Counted from the stretch's first letter, positions 13,916-24,630 are shown. The stretch: 64,000 nt of DNA from Kwoniella bestiolae CBS 10118 (GCF_000512585.2 NC_089241.1:1240001-1304000); one strand, 5' to 3'. Notes: generated by a model not told the origin, from the letters alone. A program made the numbers and translations.

Positions 13916-15047
13916 CTACCAACTACTTCCGACAAGCGGTATCTTCTCCCAGAACGTCTTCGGCTTCTCCGTTGTTTCGGCTTTCAGTCCATCTATCACT
14001 TCATCCGCCTTATCGCGATCCTCTTCATTTCCGTTCTGCACTCCTTCTTCCTCCTTGTCCTCTCGTTGCAAATCATCCTCAGCAGTAGGTCTCACCCACT
14101 CCCTCCCCGTCACCTCCTCAATCTCCCATTTGATCCCCTCGTCCGACCTTCTCAGACCAAAATCCAACACGAATCCCACCCCCTTCCAGCTAAAATCGAC
14201 ATAATTCCTCGGCAGCGCTCTTTTATTCCATTGCATCTGCTCTACTTCACCTGAGGGCAGACCAACTGCCGAAGATGGTGAGGACGAGGGAGGTCGTAGG
14301 TAGGGTTGTATGATTCTATCTAAAATGATATTCCCCGTGATCTCTCTTTTCGTCTCGTACTGAGCATATATCGATTGTCCCAAATCCCATGCGAGAAACC
14401 TCTTCCATGAACTATCTTCGCTTTGCGTTGAAGATGGTTTGGAATTGGAAGAGGTGATGGCTTTGTCCATGAGTTCGTAGCCTACTAGGTTTGGAGAGGA
14501 GTATCGTCCGCCATTGAGGTTTAGCCATGTTCGATTAGGCGACGGAGCATTGAGGGGGAGGTCGTAGATGCTTGTAGTCGTAGAGGTGGAGTTATTAGGG
14601 GTGGAGGAAGATGAGTGCAGGGAGGGGTGGAGGAAGGGTGAGTGCGGTGAGGTTGAGAGGAAGAGGATTGCGAGCTATCAATCGATGGGTCAGTAAATCA
14701 ATGAATCAGATGAAACACGGGAGCTTGGTCATGGTGGATGCACGGATTATGATTGGTAGGTATCCAGCTTGACAGAAGTAGGAGATTGGACCACTCACAA
14801 GTGATAGACAGTATCCACACGGTCTGATAGCTATAAATGCTGATGCTACGAATAGGAGTAGGAAGACTGGTGAAGCGGCCTAAGTAGATGACAATCCATG
14901 CATCAGCCTGATATTCCATGTGAATTTAGAGAGATCAATAGTCCCTCGAAATGGCCTGCGCATGTAGTGAGGCTAGCCATTTCTAAACCCACTCACAGGT
15001 ATAGGAAGGACAAGAAAGTAAATCAAGACATGCTTAATACACATCAT
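13916..15047 (-). CDS. hypothetical membrane-anchored protein
   Basis: Not recognised. Two in-frame ATGs open at 15047, giving 'MMCIKHVLIYFLVLPIP', a hydrophobic start that ends at a GTGAGT donor. A second exon (about 14881-14798) adds 'SPVFLLLFVASAFIAI' and 'CGYCLSL'. The third (about 14676 to 13916) adds a further hydrophobic run 'LAILFLSTSP', then a soluble domain with 'NGGRYSSPNLVGYELMDKA', 'RNYVDFSWKGVGFVLDFG' and a Glu/Asp-rich C-terminal part ending 'WEKIPLVGSSW'. The predicted protein is about 310 residues: N-terminal membrane helices and one soluble domain. It is divergent from ERG26 over a 470-base shared upstream region. The splice joins keep frame, so the gene is probably real; the function is unknown. 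Confidence 0.6.
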
Positions 15048-15517
15048 CTTGATTGGTGGTTTCGCTTTTTCGCGTGTCGTTTCTCAGCAGTGACGAGCAG
15101 CTTCAGTGCCGACCCCGACCTCAAGATAAGCCCGATTGCGGAGGGTTGTTTGGTGATGAATGTGATCTTGAGGTAATTTGAAGAAGTCAAAACACATCAA
15201 CAAAGATGTCTTGTTGCATTGTCTGGAGATGTTCAAATGCAGTTTCAAACTCCTACATTCCGCCGGAAAGAAAGGGAGCAAACAGCGTTTATCATCATCC
15301 CACGTGTCTCACCTGTACGTGGCATTATGTTTTGGCTGTATGCCCAGGGTCCGTCGCCCGGGTCACTCGTCCCACCACCATTGTTATGAGTTATGGCCGA
15401 GCAACCGTGTTTACAAGCTACATACACGGATCAAATCTCATATCGAAAGCTACGTATACGAAACCCCTTCTATTCCTTCATTCAATCACACATCCTTATC
15501 CCTTACGCCCTCCCAAC
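15048..15517. other. divergent promoter region (membrane protein / ERG26)
   Basis: The shared 5' region of two divergently transcribed genes. Open frames inside it (for example 15178-15621, +) overlap the start of ERG26 out of frame and are not supported. Confidence 0.4.
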
Positions 15518-16949
15518 ATGTCAGCAGAGTCGTATCTCGTAATCGGAGGATGTGGGTTCCTAGGCAGACATATCGTGCAACAGCTATTAGCAAGAGGGGA
15601 AGCGCAGGTATCGGTGTTTGATATAGTGCAGAGGCATTTCGACAGGTACGTTCAGCTGATTGACTCGCCAATGGTACATAGGCAGAGTGGCGAGCTGACA
15701 ACACCAACAGCAACGTGACCTTCTTCATTGGTGATCTGTCCAAGCCTGAAGATGTCCAAAATGCCTTGCAGAAAGTGAGTCAGCTTCCTGTGTCTAATGT
15801 AACAGAACGGCAAACGAGCTGACGCCTTATCCCTCCCTTCAGTCCCAAGCAACGGTAGTCATCCACACCGCCTCGCCAGCCCACGGACTGGGTCGAGCAA
15901 TCTACGAGAAAGTGAATGTCGTCGGTACTCGCACATTATTAGAAGCCTGCGTCGAACCCTCTTCAACCGTCAAGAAAGTCGTCTACACCTCTTCAGGCGG
16001 GGTCGTATACTCAGGTAAAGAAGATATAACCAACGTGGACGAACGGGTCCCATACCCCGAAGTACTCCTTGACGCATACAACGAAACAAAGGTCGGGGCG
16101 GAGAAGATGGTATTAGAGTACAATGGGAAGAACGATTTATTGACATGTGCGATCCGACCAGCGGGGATCTTCGGACCAGGAGACAGACAGATGATCTCAG
16201 GTTTCTACGAGGTGATCAAGAATAACCAAACGAAGTGGCAAGTAGGGTATAACACCAACTTGGGAGACTTCACCTACGTAGGCAACGTTGCGCACGCCCA
16301 CTTGTTAGCGGCAGATAAGTTGGGTTCATCATATCATTATTCGGAACTTCGAGATCCCATCTCCTCCATCGACATTTCCCTCGGATCACACCGTATACCC
16401 ACCTCCTCCGCTCGACCTGTCGGACCCAACCCCACCCCCTCTCCTGAAGATCTCGCCAAAGCACGCAAATTCGATTCGGGCCAAGTGGATGAGAGCGACC
16501 TCAGACCAGTCCTGCGAACCAAGATGGATCAATTCGCCAACGAATCGTCCTTGGACGATGATTCCGCAGAAGAAAGTATACCCATAGCAGGACAGGCATA
16601 TTTCATAACCAATGGCGAGCCAATTTATTTCTGGGATTTCGCAAGGACCATATGGAAACAACTTGGACATGTTCCTCCGTACCTTATCGTCCTACCCACT
16701 GTTCTTGGTTTGATTCTGGCCACGCTCGCTGAGACGTTCTCGAAGTTCTCCGGGAAGGAACCTGGATTTACGAGGTTCAGGGTGGCTCATGCAACGCAAC
16801 AAAGGTATTTCGATATTGAGAAATCAAGGAGACTATTGGGGTACCATCCGATCGTCAGTTTGGATAAGGGTATGCAGATCTGGACGGAGTGGTACAAGGG
16901 GGAGCTGGAGAAGCAGAAGTTGGCTGTGGAGGATGCTAAGACAAAGTAA
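15518..16949 (+). CDS. ERG26: sterol-4-alpha-carboxylate 3-dehydrogenase (decarboxylating)
   Basis: An NAD(P)-dependent C-3 sterol dehydrogenase/C-4 decarboxylase of the ergosterol C4-demethylation complex at the ER. Three exons join in frame: 15518-15645, 15711-15774 and 15843-16949, giving about 432 residues. The N-terminus 'YLVIGGCGFLGRHIVQQLL' holds the Rossmann G-x-x-G-F-L-G motif. Exon 3 has 'VVYTSSGGVVYSG' and the catalytic Tyr/Lys pair in 'YNETKVGAEKMV', then 'IRPAGIFGPGDRQM' and 'YVGNVAHAHLLAADKL', all typical of 3-beta-HSD family sterol enzymes. A hydrophobic segment 'YLIVLPTVLGLILATLA' near residue 350 would serve as the membrane anchor. An insertion rich in Pro/Ser/Asp lies between 16360 and 16560. 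The product is complete and apparently functional. Confidence 0.93.
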
Positions 16950-18117
16950 AGGCGATTTAAGTAGATTGGAACGGAATGGATTGGATTCGGGTTATGCCGG
17001 TTTGTTTATTGTTAGAAGTGGGTACAAGATGATTTGGAACGACGCTACTTGTAGAGAAAAATATCTTTGGACGTGGGTCCGTAATCGGTCTTCGGATCTC
17101 AGTGTATATACCCCTCAGCCTTCATGTCATGCATTTTGGAGATTCAGAATTGAGCTGACTACGATAGCTGCGATACCGAGCTGTGATTATCAACAAGTCT
17201 GCGTGTCATTGGTAAATGCCATTCCACATCTTTACAGTGCTATTGTCATTCAGTATCTCACATCGTTCGAGAGGCATTCGAAGATATGTACAACAAGGCT
17301 TCCATCTCTTGTTCTCTGATGGCTTTGATCTCTCATCTTCACCTAGCCGACTTTTCTTGTTCGGGATATACACGTCTTTACTAGACTGGTTATTCACAAT
17401 CACGAGATGTCGGGATCAATCGAAACAAAAGCTTTCGAGTACTGGTACCCCAATATGATGCAACCAGCCCCTACACCCGGCAGCACTGTTCTGCATAGCC
17501 ATTTCAGGGCGAGCTTCTTGTATCCACGAAAGGATCGACAATGGCGAATGACGCACGATGCCTTTCCTTCTTCATTTTCCCTTCCTTTTCTCTTTCACAT
17601 CTCTGACTCGAGTTCAAGCTTCTCTGCGATACAGTGACTTAAGGCAAAGAGCTCCAAGGCGTTACTCGTCGAATGTGATAATCCTGTGACTTCGCCCGAT
17701 ATCAGCGAAGGTCCTTCCCAGACGATTCTAGTGGTCCGTCTCATAGTCTGGACTCTCTGATGCACGTCATATGCGCGTATAACGAGAAGACGGAGGGCCG
17801 TTTCATCCTTTTACAGGATACTCATAGTAACTTAAAGCGCACGTCTGACCAAAAAAGAAGACCATGCCCCCCAGCAGCCAGCTAATTTAAAGGAATTGGA
17901 TCGTTCCCAACACAGTCGCATCGAACATGCAATCCCCTCATTTGTATTTCTCATTCCATATCCATTATCCCGCGGTCGATTTTGTGCAATTCGCATACAT
18001 CACAGCGGATTACCTAATTTGACTTTGCCGGGGTTGAGCGCTTCAACTTTTATCAAGTAACACACTGCTCCATCTCTTCAAGACACCGCGCGAATTCAGC
18101 GTCTAGTCGTAAACAAC
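16950..18117. other. intergenic: ERG26 3' side and upstream of the family A array
   Basis: No gene recognised. Plus-strand open frames at 16789-17319 and 17216-17637 lack family resemblance and start codons in good context. Confidence 0.35.
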
Positions 18118-18843
18118 ATGCCTGTCAAGTTGGGATTAATGGGCTCCGAGGGCGATACAGAGATCAACGAGACCATAGAAGGCAGTCTTGGCCGGGGAGA
18201 TCGTCTCAGATATTCGTATATTCGAAAGGATGATCAAGAGAGTTTGAAGGTCACCTTGCCGTTGCAAGTCACACACTATTCCAAAGAGACCGACCCTTCG
18301 AAGATGTATACAAGCGATGATGATCGTCAGTTCCCCTTGTATGCTTGGAGTCCTGCGACCGCCCACTTGATCGTAAAAGCAATGACGTCTCGCCGAGAGG
18401 GAGATATCTCGCCGGTGAGCCTACCGGTTTGGGAAGATGAAAGTCAGATATCCCCTCAGAGCAAGAGATTCCTGCCTAGGTATGGACCACTGAATCCTTG
18501 TTACAGTGCGGTCTTCAGCGATATGGGCGACTGTGAACAGATCGACGTTGGGACATTCCGTCCCCGTGACCTACCGCATGACTTGAGGACTGCAGGGACA
18601 GTCGATCTGACTTTCCACTTCCACCGAGATTTACGAAATGAACCTGAGAGTCCCTCAGTACAGGATCTGGCATTCATCCCAATAGAGAAAGCTATCATCA
18701 CCAAAGTGGCGAAGGTGCTGAGAAATATAACCTCGATTTCTAAGACCGAATCAATCTCTGAGGAAGAAGCGGACTATCGCGCGAGAGCGATGGTGTGGAA
18801 GGATCGCTCAAGAACACATACCTCACTTCCGCATTGGATGTAA
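18118..18843 (+). CDS. orphan family A protein, copy 1
   Basis: Function unknown. A single uninterrupted frame of 241 codons from ATG to TAA, with no intron in an otherwise intron-rich region. The N-terminus 'LGLMGSEGDTEI' matches 'GFMGSTGDTTT' in copy 2 and 'GFMGSWNDEHW' in copy 4. About 35 residues on, 'DDQESLKVTLPLQV' matches 'GPEETLAVTVPLRP' and 'DDIETVHLSAPVTV' at the same spacing. The C-terminal third has 'DMGDCEQIDVGTF', followed about 20 residues later by 'LTFHFHRDLRNEP', again shared with copies 2 and 4. No signal peptide, membrane helix or known catalytic motif is visible. It is the first of four co-oriented relatives in 4.7 kb. Confidence 0.75.
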   Translation: MPVKLGLMGSEGDTEINETIEGSLGRGDRLRYSYIRKDDQESLKVTLPLQVTHYSKETDPSKMYTSDDDRQFPLYAWSPATAHLIVKAMTSRREGDISPVSLPVWEDESQISPQSKRFLPRYGPLNPCYSAVFSDMGDCEQIDVGTFRPRDLPHDLRTAGTVDLTFHFHRDLRNEPESPSVQDLAFIPIEKAIITKVAKVLRNITSISKTESISEEEADYRARAMVWKDRSRTHTSLPHWM

Positions 18844-19421
18844 AAAACATGTTAGGATTGGGAGTAGGCCATCACACAGGACGAATGACCGAATGCAACT
18901 ATCTTCTCCCTCCGCTCCATGCTTCTTCTTGGCTTGGGGCTCTCTAGCCTCTGGAATGATGCAGTGTTATAAGAGGAAAAGACCCCTGAGGAACCTTCTT
19001 CAGCACGGTGGATATGAAGAGAGAGTCTTCGTTTAGTGTCGATGCACCAATGCCGTTTTTTGTCAATGGAAGCACGTTTTGCTCTGTCCAGGGGTCTGAC
19101 GCACAGTCTTGATTCTTCATCCTACGTCGTACGAGAACGGACGCCACGAGACCAGACTCGTCACCTTATGAAAGGAAGTTAAGAAGGCGGGTCACAAGGG
19201 AGGGGAAAAGTCACACAGATAGTGTGCCCCCGCTCCATGGGATGCAATTGTATAAAGAGCCTCTTGATCCCTCTTAAACCTTTCCGCATCCCCTGGAAAT
19301 ACAGATATTCCAACTGCCGAGAATTAGAATTCGCTTATTTGTCTCGATTTTCCACAATCCAGCTCGGTCGGTTCCTAATATCAGCACGTACCAGATTTAT
19401 TCTCTCGATCGCCAATTAACG
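18844..19421. other. spacer between family A copies 1 and 2
   Basis: No coding sequence recognised; it presumably holds the copy 1 terminator and copy 2 promoter. Confidence 0.35.
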
Positions 19422-20322
19422 ATGAACGCTTTCACTGAGAGGCTTCGAGTATTGCTGTCGAGCGTGACTGGTAATTCGGCCCCTTCGTCCGCGGACTTGT
19501 CCAAGGCTCCTGCTGGCACAGAGCTAGGATTCATAGGCTCCGAAGGGGACACGACGGAGCTTGGGTCTATCAAAGCCCCTAAAATCCAGGAGGCAAAGTT
19601 GAGTATGAATACTCTAGACAGAACAACCTCGAGAGATTATCGCCATTATGGGCTTCATGGGCTCGACCGGCGATACAACCACTCAAGGCACTTGGGAATC
19701 TTCAAAAACGCCCGGAGGCAGGATCCCTTACTGCTATACTAGAAGCGGACCGGAAGAAACACTGGCTGTAACGGTTCCACTAAGGCCTCAATGTGAATCT
19801 AGGGAGAACAAGCAGTCAGGGATTTACCCTCATCAAGATATTTATGGTCTACCTTTGCTGGGCGGAACAGTTGACATGTTTCAGGCAATATCAGATGGTA
19901 CGAATGATGAGTCGTATACCGACAGCAAGACACTCGAAGTTCCGAACGTCCCGATCTGTGGAAAAAACTGTAAAAAGTTCAATCCCCATTGGGACCGTCT
20001 ACCCTTAGAGGTTTCCCAAGAAATCAATACCATGGGGGATTGCACGGCTATAGAAGTTGAGTCACTCGAGTTGTCTGACACCGCTGAGGAAGAATACATT
20101 CCGGTGATCTACCACTTCAAGCGAACTCTAGAAGGTCCTGCGGAAATCAAGAGTATGGGGGATTACACTGGTTTAGATGTTGAGTCAATCGAGCCTTTCA
20201 ACAGCGCCCAAGAAGGGTGCATTCCTGTAACTGACATGTTCAAGCCAGTCTTAGGAGATCCTGACTTTGACAGGGACTGGGTGGTTGTCAGTGGTGCTGA
20301 TCAGGAGGAAGATGTGCTGTGA
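19422..20322 (+). CDS. orphan family A protein, copy 2 (duplicated modules, probable intron)
   Basis: Function unknown. Two frames are involved: ATG at 19422 opens one that stops at 19742, and the family-like body runs in another frame from about 19622 to TGA at 20320-20322. A GTAATT donor at 19471 and a CTAGACAG acceptor ending at 19621 join them in frame as 'SSVTEQPREIIAIMGFMGST'. The body has both family motifs. The C-terminal one is present twice: 'NTMGDCTAIEVESLEL' and, about 40 residues on, 'KSMGDYTGLDVESIEP'. The proposed intron itself encodes another N-terminal motif, 'LGFIGSEGDTTEL', in the first exon's frame, so the unspliced message would give a short protein with that motif. A frameshifted duplicate is an alternative reading. 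Confidence 0.6.
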
Positions 20323-20829
20323 GAGCACTGTCGTGATCGTGTGGGAGGTTCTGAGGCTATCGGCTGACCATAGGGTCTGAAATTACTATACCACGTCTTT
20401 TTCCGTTCCTTAGTGGTTCCCTGGCATGTCGTGAGCGTTCGTCTGTGAACATGAATTATACAGTATGCAAAAGATTTATCATGATCTGTATTTTCGGTTA
20501 TGTCAGCTTCCACCATCGGACTCGTACAGCGAGCAAACGGATTATCGCACATTATCCCGCTTCTCTAGCTTTAAACGCCCTGGGTTCGGTGGCTGTGGGA
20601 GCTTCAGTGACGACATTGAATGTACACCGCTTAGCCCGAAAGTCTGTCCAGACAAGATCGGCGTCAAAAGATCTGAGCGATCCCTTATGCTGTCAAACTT
20701 GTTGCAAATGATGGTTCTTAGAGCCTTACAACATACCTCATCCCCCCTTGATAAGCTCAGAAGAACGTTATATTCACTCTCCAAATGTTCGTATTGTCAA
20801 CTTTGTTGCAGTAAAAGAATATAATCAAT
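20323..20829. other. spacer between family A copies 2 and 3
   Basis: Two overlapping plus-strand open frames (20445-20711 and 20465-20824) are Cys/Ser-rich and resemble nothing in the array. I see no supported gene. Confidence 0.35.
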
Positions 20830-21510
20830 ATGTCCAGCTCGTCACTCTGCATACCCAGACCCTTTGAATACTACAATTCAAGGCTAAACAGAGATATTGT
20901 CGGTACCGTATACACCGACCAGTCAAATTCAACAGCAACAGTCAAAATCCCAAACTGTACTATCTGCCTCACCAGGGAGGGCGAGGATGGTCGACCTTCC
21001 GGAAAGGTCACCCAAAACCCACTGACCAACACGATCTTCAATGATATGAACCTCTCCTCGAGAGGCGACAGCCTCACGTTCATCCCCTCAGGTAATGTAT
21101 CGGAGAGATGTATCCCTGCAATGTATCTTGATCCTCAAGGTAGTGGTTTGGCCATCTGTAATACCGTCCAGATTGATGGACTAGGAGAAGAGGGAATGAA
21201 AGGGTTATACGATGAGTGGCAAAAAGGGGAATATCCGACTAGTAAGAATGTCGCTGTGGCGTATACCTTCGAACTACCAGATTATGAGGGAGTCTCGATC
21301 GTCGAAGCTTCTCCCCTCTTAGGAACGACGCCTTGGAATGAATATGGCACGATCCCTTCCAGGAATGATATCAGACGAAAAGCGGCACGGAATTGTACGT
21401 TGTCGTCTTTTGCTTTGTTTCAACAAGTCAAAGACGGTTGGGAAGCAATCACGACCGGTAGAACGGCTGCTTCCTGTGAATGGCCTGGAGGTCAGGTTAA
21501 CTCAAGTTGA
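20830..21510 (+). CDS. orphan family A-like protein, divergent copy 3
   Basis: Function unknown. An intronless frame of 226 codons. It shares the array's plan more loosely. 'STATVKIPNCTICLTREGE' sits where the other copies have the E-T-x-x-V-x-x-P block. 'NDMNLSSRGDSLTF' then 'ERCIPAMYLDP' corresponds to the M-G-D-C block followed by the V-I-P-x-Y strand of copies 2 and 4. Its own C-terminal part, 'LGEEGMKGLYDEW' and 'VAVAYTFELPDYEG', is repeated in decayed form just downstream. No signal peptide or membrane segment. Membership is inferred from motif order, spacing and position; a profile search would be needed to settle it. Confidence 0.62.
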   Translation: MSSSSLCIPRPFEYYNSRLNRDIVGTVYTDQSNSTATVKIPNCTICLTREGEDGRPSGKVTQNPLTNTIFNDMNLSSRGDSLTFIPSGNVSERCIPAMYLDPQGSGLAICNTVQIDGLGEEGMKGLYDEWQKGEYPTSKNVAVAYTFELPDYEGVSIVEASPLLGTTPWNEYGTIPSRNDIRRKAARNCTLSSFALFQQVKDGWEAITTGRTAASCEWPGGQVNSS

Positions 21511-21599
21511 GCGATCTACACAATGTAGTTGAGGCTCGTGAAGTAGGATGCAGGGGAGAGCTGTCATCAAATGCGGATCATGCTCGAATCTATGACCAT

Positions 21600-21892
21600 A
21601 CGAGTGACAATGCAAATGAGATGTTGGTACATTGCAGTGAGATTTTGAGGACAATACATCTGTATCCCGACATGAACAACGCACGGGGCTCTTCCCCTTC
21701 TTTTCATCAGGCGTAGGAGACGATAACCACTTTGTTGAGTATGAGAATCTAGCCTTCGAGTTGGGTACCGAAGGTATGAAGGGGGTCAATAACCTCACAA
21801 GGGCAGAACTCAGGAATCAGACAGCTACTAAGCGACTGCGAGGTCAACGGACACTGTATGTATTCAACAACGTTTGTGGTCTTCTGAACTAG
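21600..21892 (+). pseudogene. decayed family A-like copy (relative of copy 3)
   Basis: Two short blocks in different frames repeat copy 3 in order. 'YPDMNNARGSSPSF' (ending at a TAG near 21716) matches 'FNDMNLSSRGDSLTF'. 'NLAFELGTEGMKG' (about 21748-21785) matches 'NTVQIDGLGEEGMKG'. The second frame runs on to a TAG near 21892. Neither block has a start codon in good context. I read this as a frame-broken duplicate of copy 3; a spliced gene using the CAG before 21713 is the alternative. Confidence 0.45.
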
Positions 21893-22215
21893 GGGCGTAA
21901 TCGAAGTCATAGACAAGAAGCGCCAGAAAGGATGCAGATTCTGTTAGCTCCACTTGCTTTCGATAACTGTTTCAAAAAGGTGTAATGCGAAGGGCCGTTA
22001 TATCTGACAGTGTGTATTTACGCATCCTTTTGGGAGCAGTTGAACAAAGGAGGAACTCGAAGCCCGTCAGCGGTTGCAAAAGCTTGACCATGCTATATAT
22101 GAATCGCCTTCCTATGGTCCGGTCGTTCTTGTGCCCATCCTCTTTCCGACACAACGAACTCTTTCTTGGCGATCAGAACTTCTGACTCGGAAGATTCATT
22201 ATCAACAAATACAGC
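21893..22215. other. spacer before family A copy 4
   Basis: Nothing coding recognised. Confidence 0.35.
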
Positions 22216-22845
22216 ATGTCTAAGCTTGGTGAGTTTAAGGGATTCATGGGTTCCTGGAATGATGAACACTGGGAAAAGCAGTACGCCTCTTTGGTGACCC
22301 CGGAAGAACCCATCACCTTAAACTACGACAGAGAAGACGATATCGAGACTGTTCACTTGTCCGCACCAGTCACGGTTTTTTTCAAGCCCAATGAAAAGGA
22401 AGCAGACAGAGATCCGATTGATAATTGTGGTCATCTCATGCTTAAAGGCGCCGATGTCCCTTTCTCGCGAATCGTCTCGAAGGTCATTGCTTCTCTCGAA
22501 GAAACATGTGAAGCCTCAAAAGAGGTTATAATCCCTGACAAATCGATTTGGGCACATCACAGGAGGTTTTGCGATTGGCATCAACAGATTCCAATACCCG
22601 TCAGAGACGAACTTAGTCATATGGGCGATTGCCAGTCTTTAGAGATCACACCATTCAAGACCCACGATGATACAAATGGGGAAACGGGTACAGTCATTCC
22701 TACTTATGTCTTCAGACGAAACCTGCGAGACGCACCCAGTCAGACCGAAGAGTCCAGAATTCTTGACAATCTCATATCCGATACCGGTTATGCATACACT
22801 TTGCGGGCTTTGGTGATGCAGATGAAAGAGATGATGAAGATATGA
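22216..22845 (+). CDS. orphan family A protein, copy 4
   Basis: Function unknown. An intronless frame of 209 codons. 'KGFMGSWNDEHWEKQ' opens the N-terminal module, 'DDIETVHLSAPVTVFF' follows at the family spacing, and 'SHMGDCQSLEITPFKTHD' then 'GTVIPTYVFRRNLRDAP' forms the C-terminal module, the clearest version of that block in the array. Between the modules lies a variable stretch with a helical look ('VSKVIASLEETCEASKE'). The C-terminal tail is short and Met/Lys-rich. No signal peptide or membrane helix. It is closest in plan to copies 1 and 2. Confidence 0.72.
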   Translation: MSKLGEFKGFMGSWNDEHWEKQYASLVTPEEPITLNYDREDDIETVHLSAPVTVFFKPNEKEADRDPIDNCGHLMLKGADVPFSRIVSKVIASLEETCEASKEVIIPDKSIWAHHRRFCDWHQQIPIPVRDELSHMGDCQSLEITPFKTHDDTNGETGTVIPTYVFRRNLRDAPSQTEESRILDNLISDTGYAYTLRALVMQMKEMMKI

Positions 22846-23393
22846 AGTTTTGAGGATGAGATTTGATGACCTTGAACATATTGCTAGGATTTCATGCAAC
22901 CCGATCATGACTTTAAAGATTATGTACAGCATTGTTTTCGTACTGTCTGCGCGCCCTATCCTTTGGCCACCTTTGTGCCTCGGATTGGAGTACGCTAGAG
23001 TCTAGCTCATACTCTTCGGGTGCATTTGCCGAGGAGAGACCATACCAAATCGAGTGCTTTATTCGATTAACCTCGGTATCATACTCATGCAGCGGTGATT
23101 TCACGATCACAAGAGATTTACAAGAGATTTGACACCTGGGGAAGGAGGGAGCTGACACTCTCGCCCAGACACATCATGATTCACAACTCATGCAAGTTGA
23201 TGACGATCTTTGCACTAGTGAAGATCTAGTTCTAAGCTTCGAGCGATAAGGTGCCACACATCCTTCATGAGCCCAATCGGTCAATTCCGATAACATAACC
23301 AAACAAAGGTCACACAGACATCTTATCATCCCCTCTCCATCATAAACCTGTTATCTTCTCTAGACAGTTCATAGAAGACATCACCAACCCGAG
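22846..23393. other. intergenic after family A array
   Basis: No gene recognised. The minus-strand frame 22913-23158 and plus-strand frame 22932-23132 mirror each other and have no family resemblance. Confidence 0.35.
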
Positions 23394-24517
23394 ATGTCCC
23401 TGCTCGACCAGTTATCCTCTCAGATCTCCTCACTCGCTCCTATAACAATCTCCGTCCCCACTACACCCATCTTCCAGGTGTCCCGATTCATCCACCATGT
23501 CACTACCACACCTATCCATCCGGTCTACTTCCCCTATTTGCGATTCGGAGTGATCCATGCTGCACGAGTCACGACTGTCTGGGCTGGGATGAGGAAGGGA
23601 AAGAAGAGGGGAGGAAGGTTGCAAGATTTGTTTGGGTATCTGGTATTAGCTTGTACGTTTCACCCATCTCCCTTCGCCTGGCTTGTGTTGGTCTATGCTG
23701 ATAAGAATGTGAAGGGGGAGGTAGTACCGTCACCTCCCTCATCCTCAACCAACCTCCCTCATGGCTGATATCACCTACACCATGGATCATCTACCCCCTC
23801 GTCTACACCTTCCTCGTACCTACAGGACTATCAGCATACATCGTCGATACGTGCCCTACCGTCTTATTCGGGATCATCGGTGGACTGGTAGACGGTATGA
23901 CAAGGGGTACAACCATCACCTCCTTAGGCACGTTGCTCTCAACCTCTTCTGTCGGAAGCTCAGCGATATCGAGTGGTGGGAATATCAACCTATGGACATA
24001 TGGTCTACTAAGTTTATTGGCGATCTCCTCGGGAGGGTTGATAGTTGGTACCCTGGGGTTGAACGAGGATGAGTGGAAATTGGGTACACCAGGATTATTG
24101 AAAGGCGGTTTGATCAATACTTTAGACGCCTGGAGTGCATCCTTGGTTGGGCTCCTATGGTTGGCTTTGACGAACCAGCACTCAAGCTTGAAGGGTGTCA
24201 ACCAGTTCATACAATTATCTTTACCCCACGAGTTGAAGGTCTCTTCAACCGACGAGAAAGAGCTGGGAGCTGGGTTGGATGTACCTCACGCTAGGGCCAT
24301 ATGTGTGATGGTTCTAGGATCTCTGTTGGCTACTAAAGCTATCATTCTATCGCTTCGAGGGACCACGACGAAGAGGGCTAACAGGATTGATAAGAAGACT
24401 GAGTTGTTTATCTTAGATGAGAAGGACGAGGGGAAGACGAAAGTGGTCAAGACGCCTGTCAAGGTCGGGAGCAGTAAACCCACGCCTAGAAAGAGTCCTA
24501 GAGCTAAATCGAAGTAG
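23394..24517 (+). CDS. multi-pass membrane protein, possibly TRIC-type cation channel-like
   Basis: Two exons, 23394-23652 and 23715-24517, join in phase to give 353 residues. After an amphipathic N-terminus come several hydrophobic helices: 'DLFGYLVLAWGGSTVTSLIL' (spanning the splice), 'WIIYPLVYTFLVPTGLSAYI', 'TVLFGIIGGLVDGM', 'LWTYGLLSLLAISSGGLIVG', 'ASLVGLLWLALT' and 'AICVMVLGSLLATKAIIL'. The C-terminus is Lys/Arg-rich ('RKSPRAKSK'), cytosolic by the positive-inside rule. The order (Gly-rich helix pairs, a short P-P-S-W-L loop after helix two, a basic tail) recalls trimeric intracellular cation channels (TMEM38) of the ER/SR. That is a weak, by-eye likeness; other seven-helix families are possible. 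Confidence 0.7.
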
Positions 24518-24630
24518 AGTACGCGTCTATGATTGAAGGGTAGAGTAAAGGGCAGAGATACATGGGATATTGTACATAGAATGAATGGCTCAATGTTTTG
24601 TCATCTTTGTCCTACTGGACACATCGTGAT

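Noticed and set aside
15178..15718. Open frames across the ERG26 start
   Set aside because: They read through the first ERG26 exon in other frames; the ERG26 Rossmann motif fixes the true frame.
20445..20824. Two overlapping frames between family A copies 2 and 3
   Set aside because: No match to either family A module and no good start context; probably spacer.
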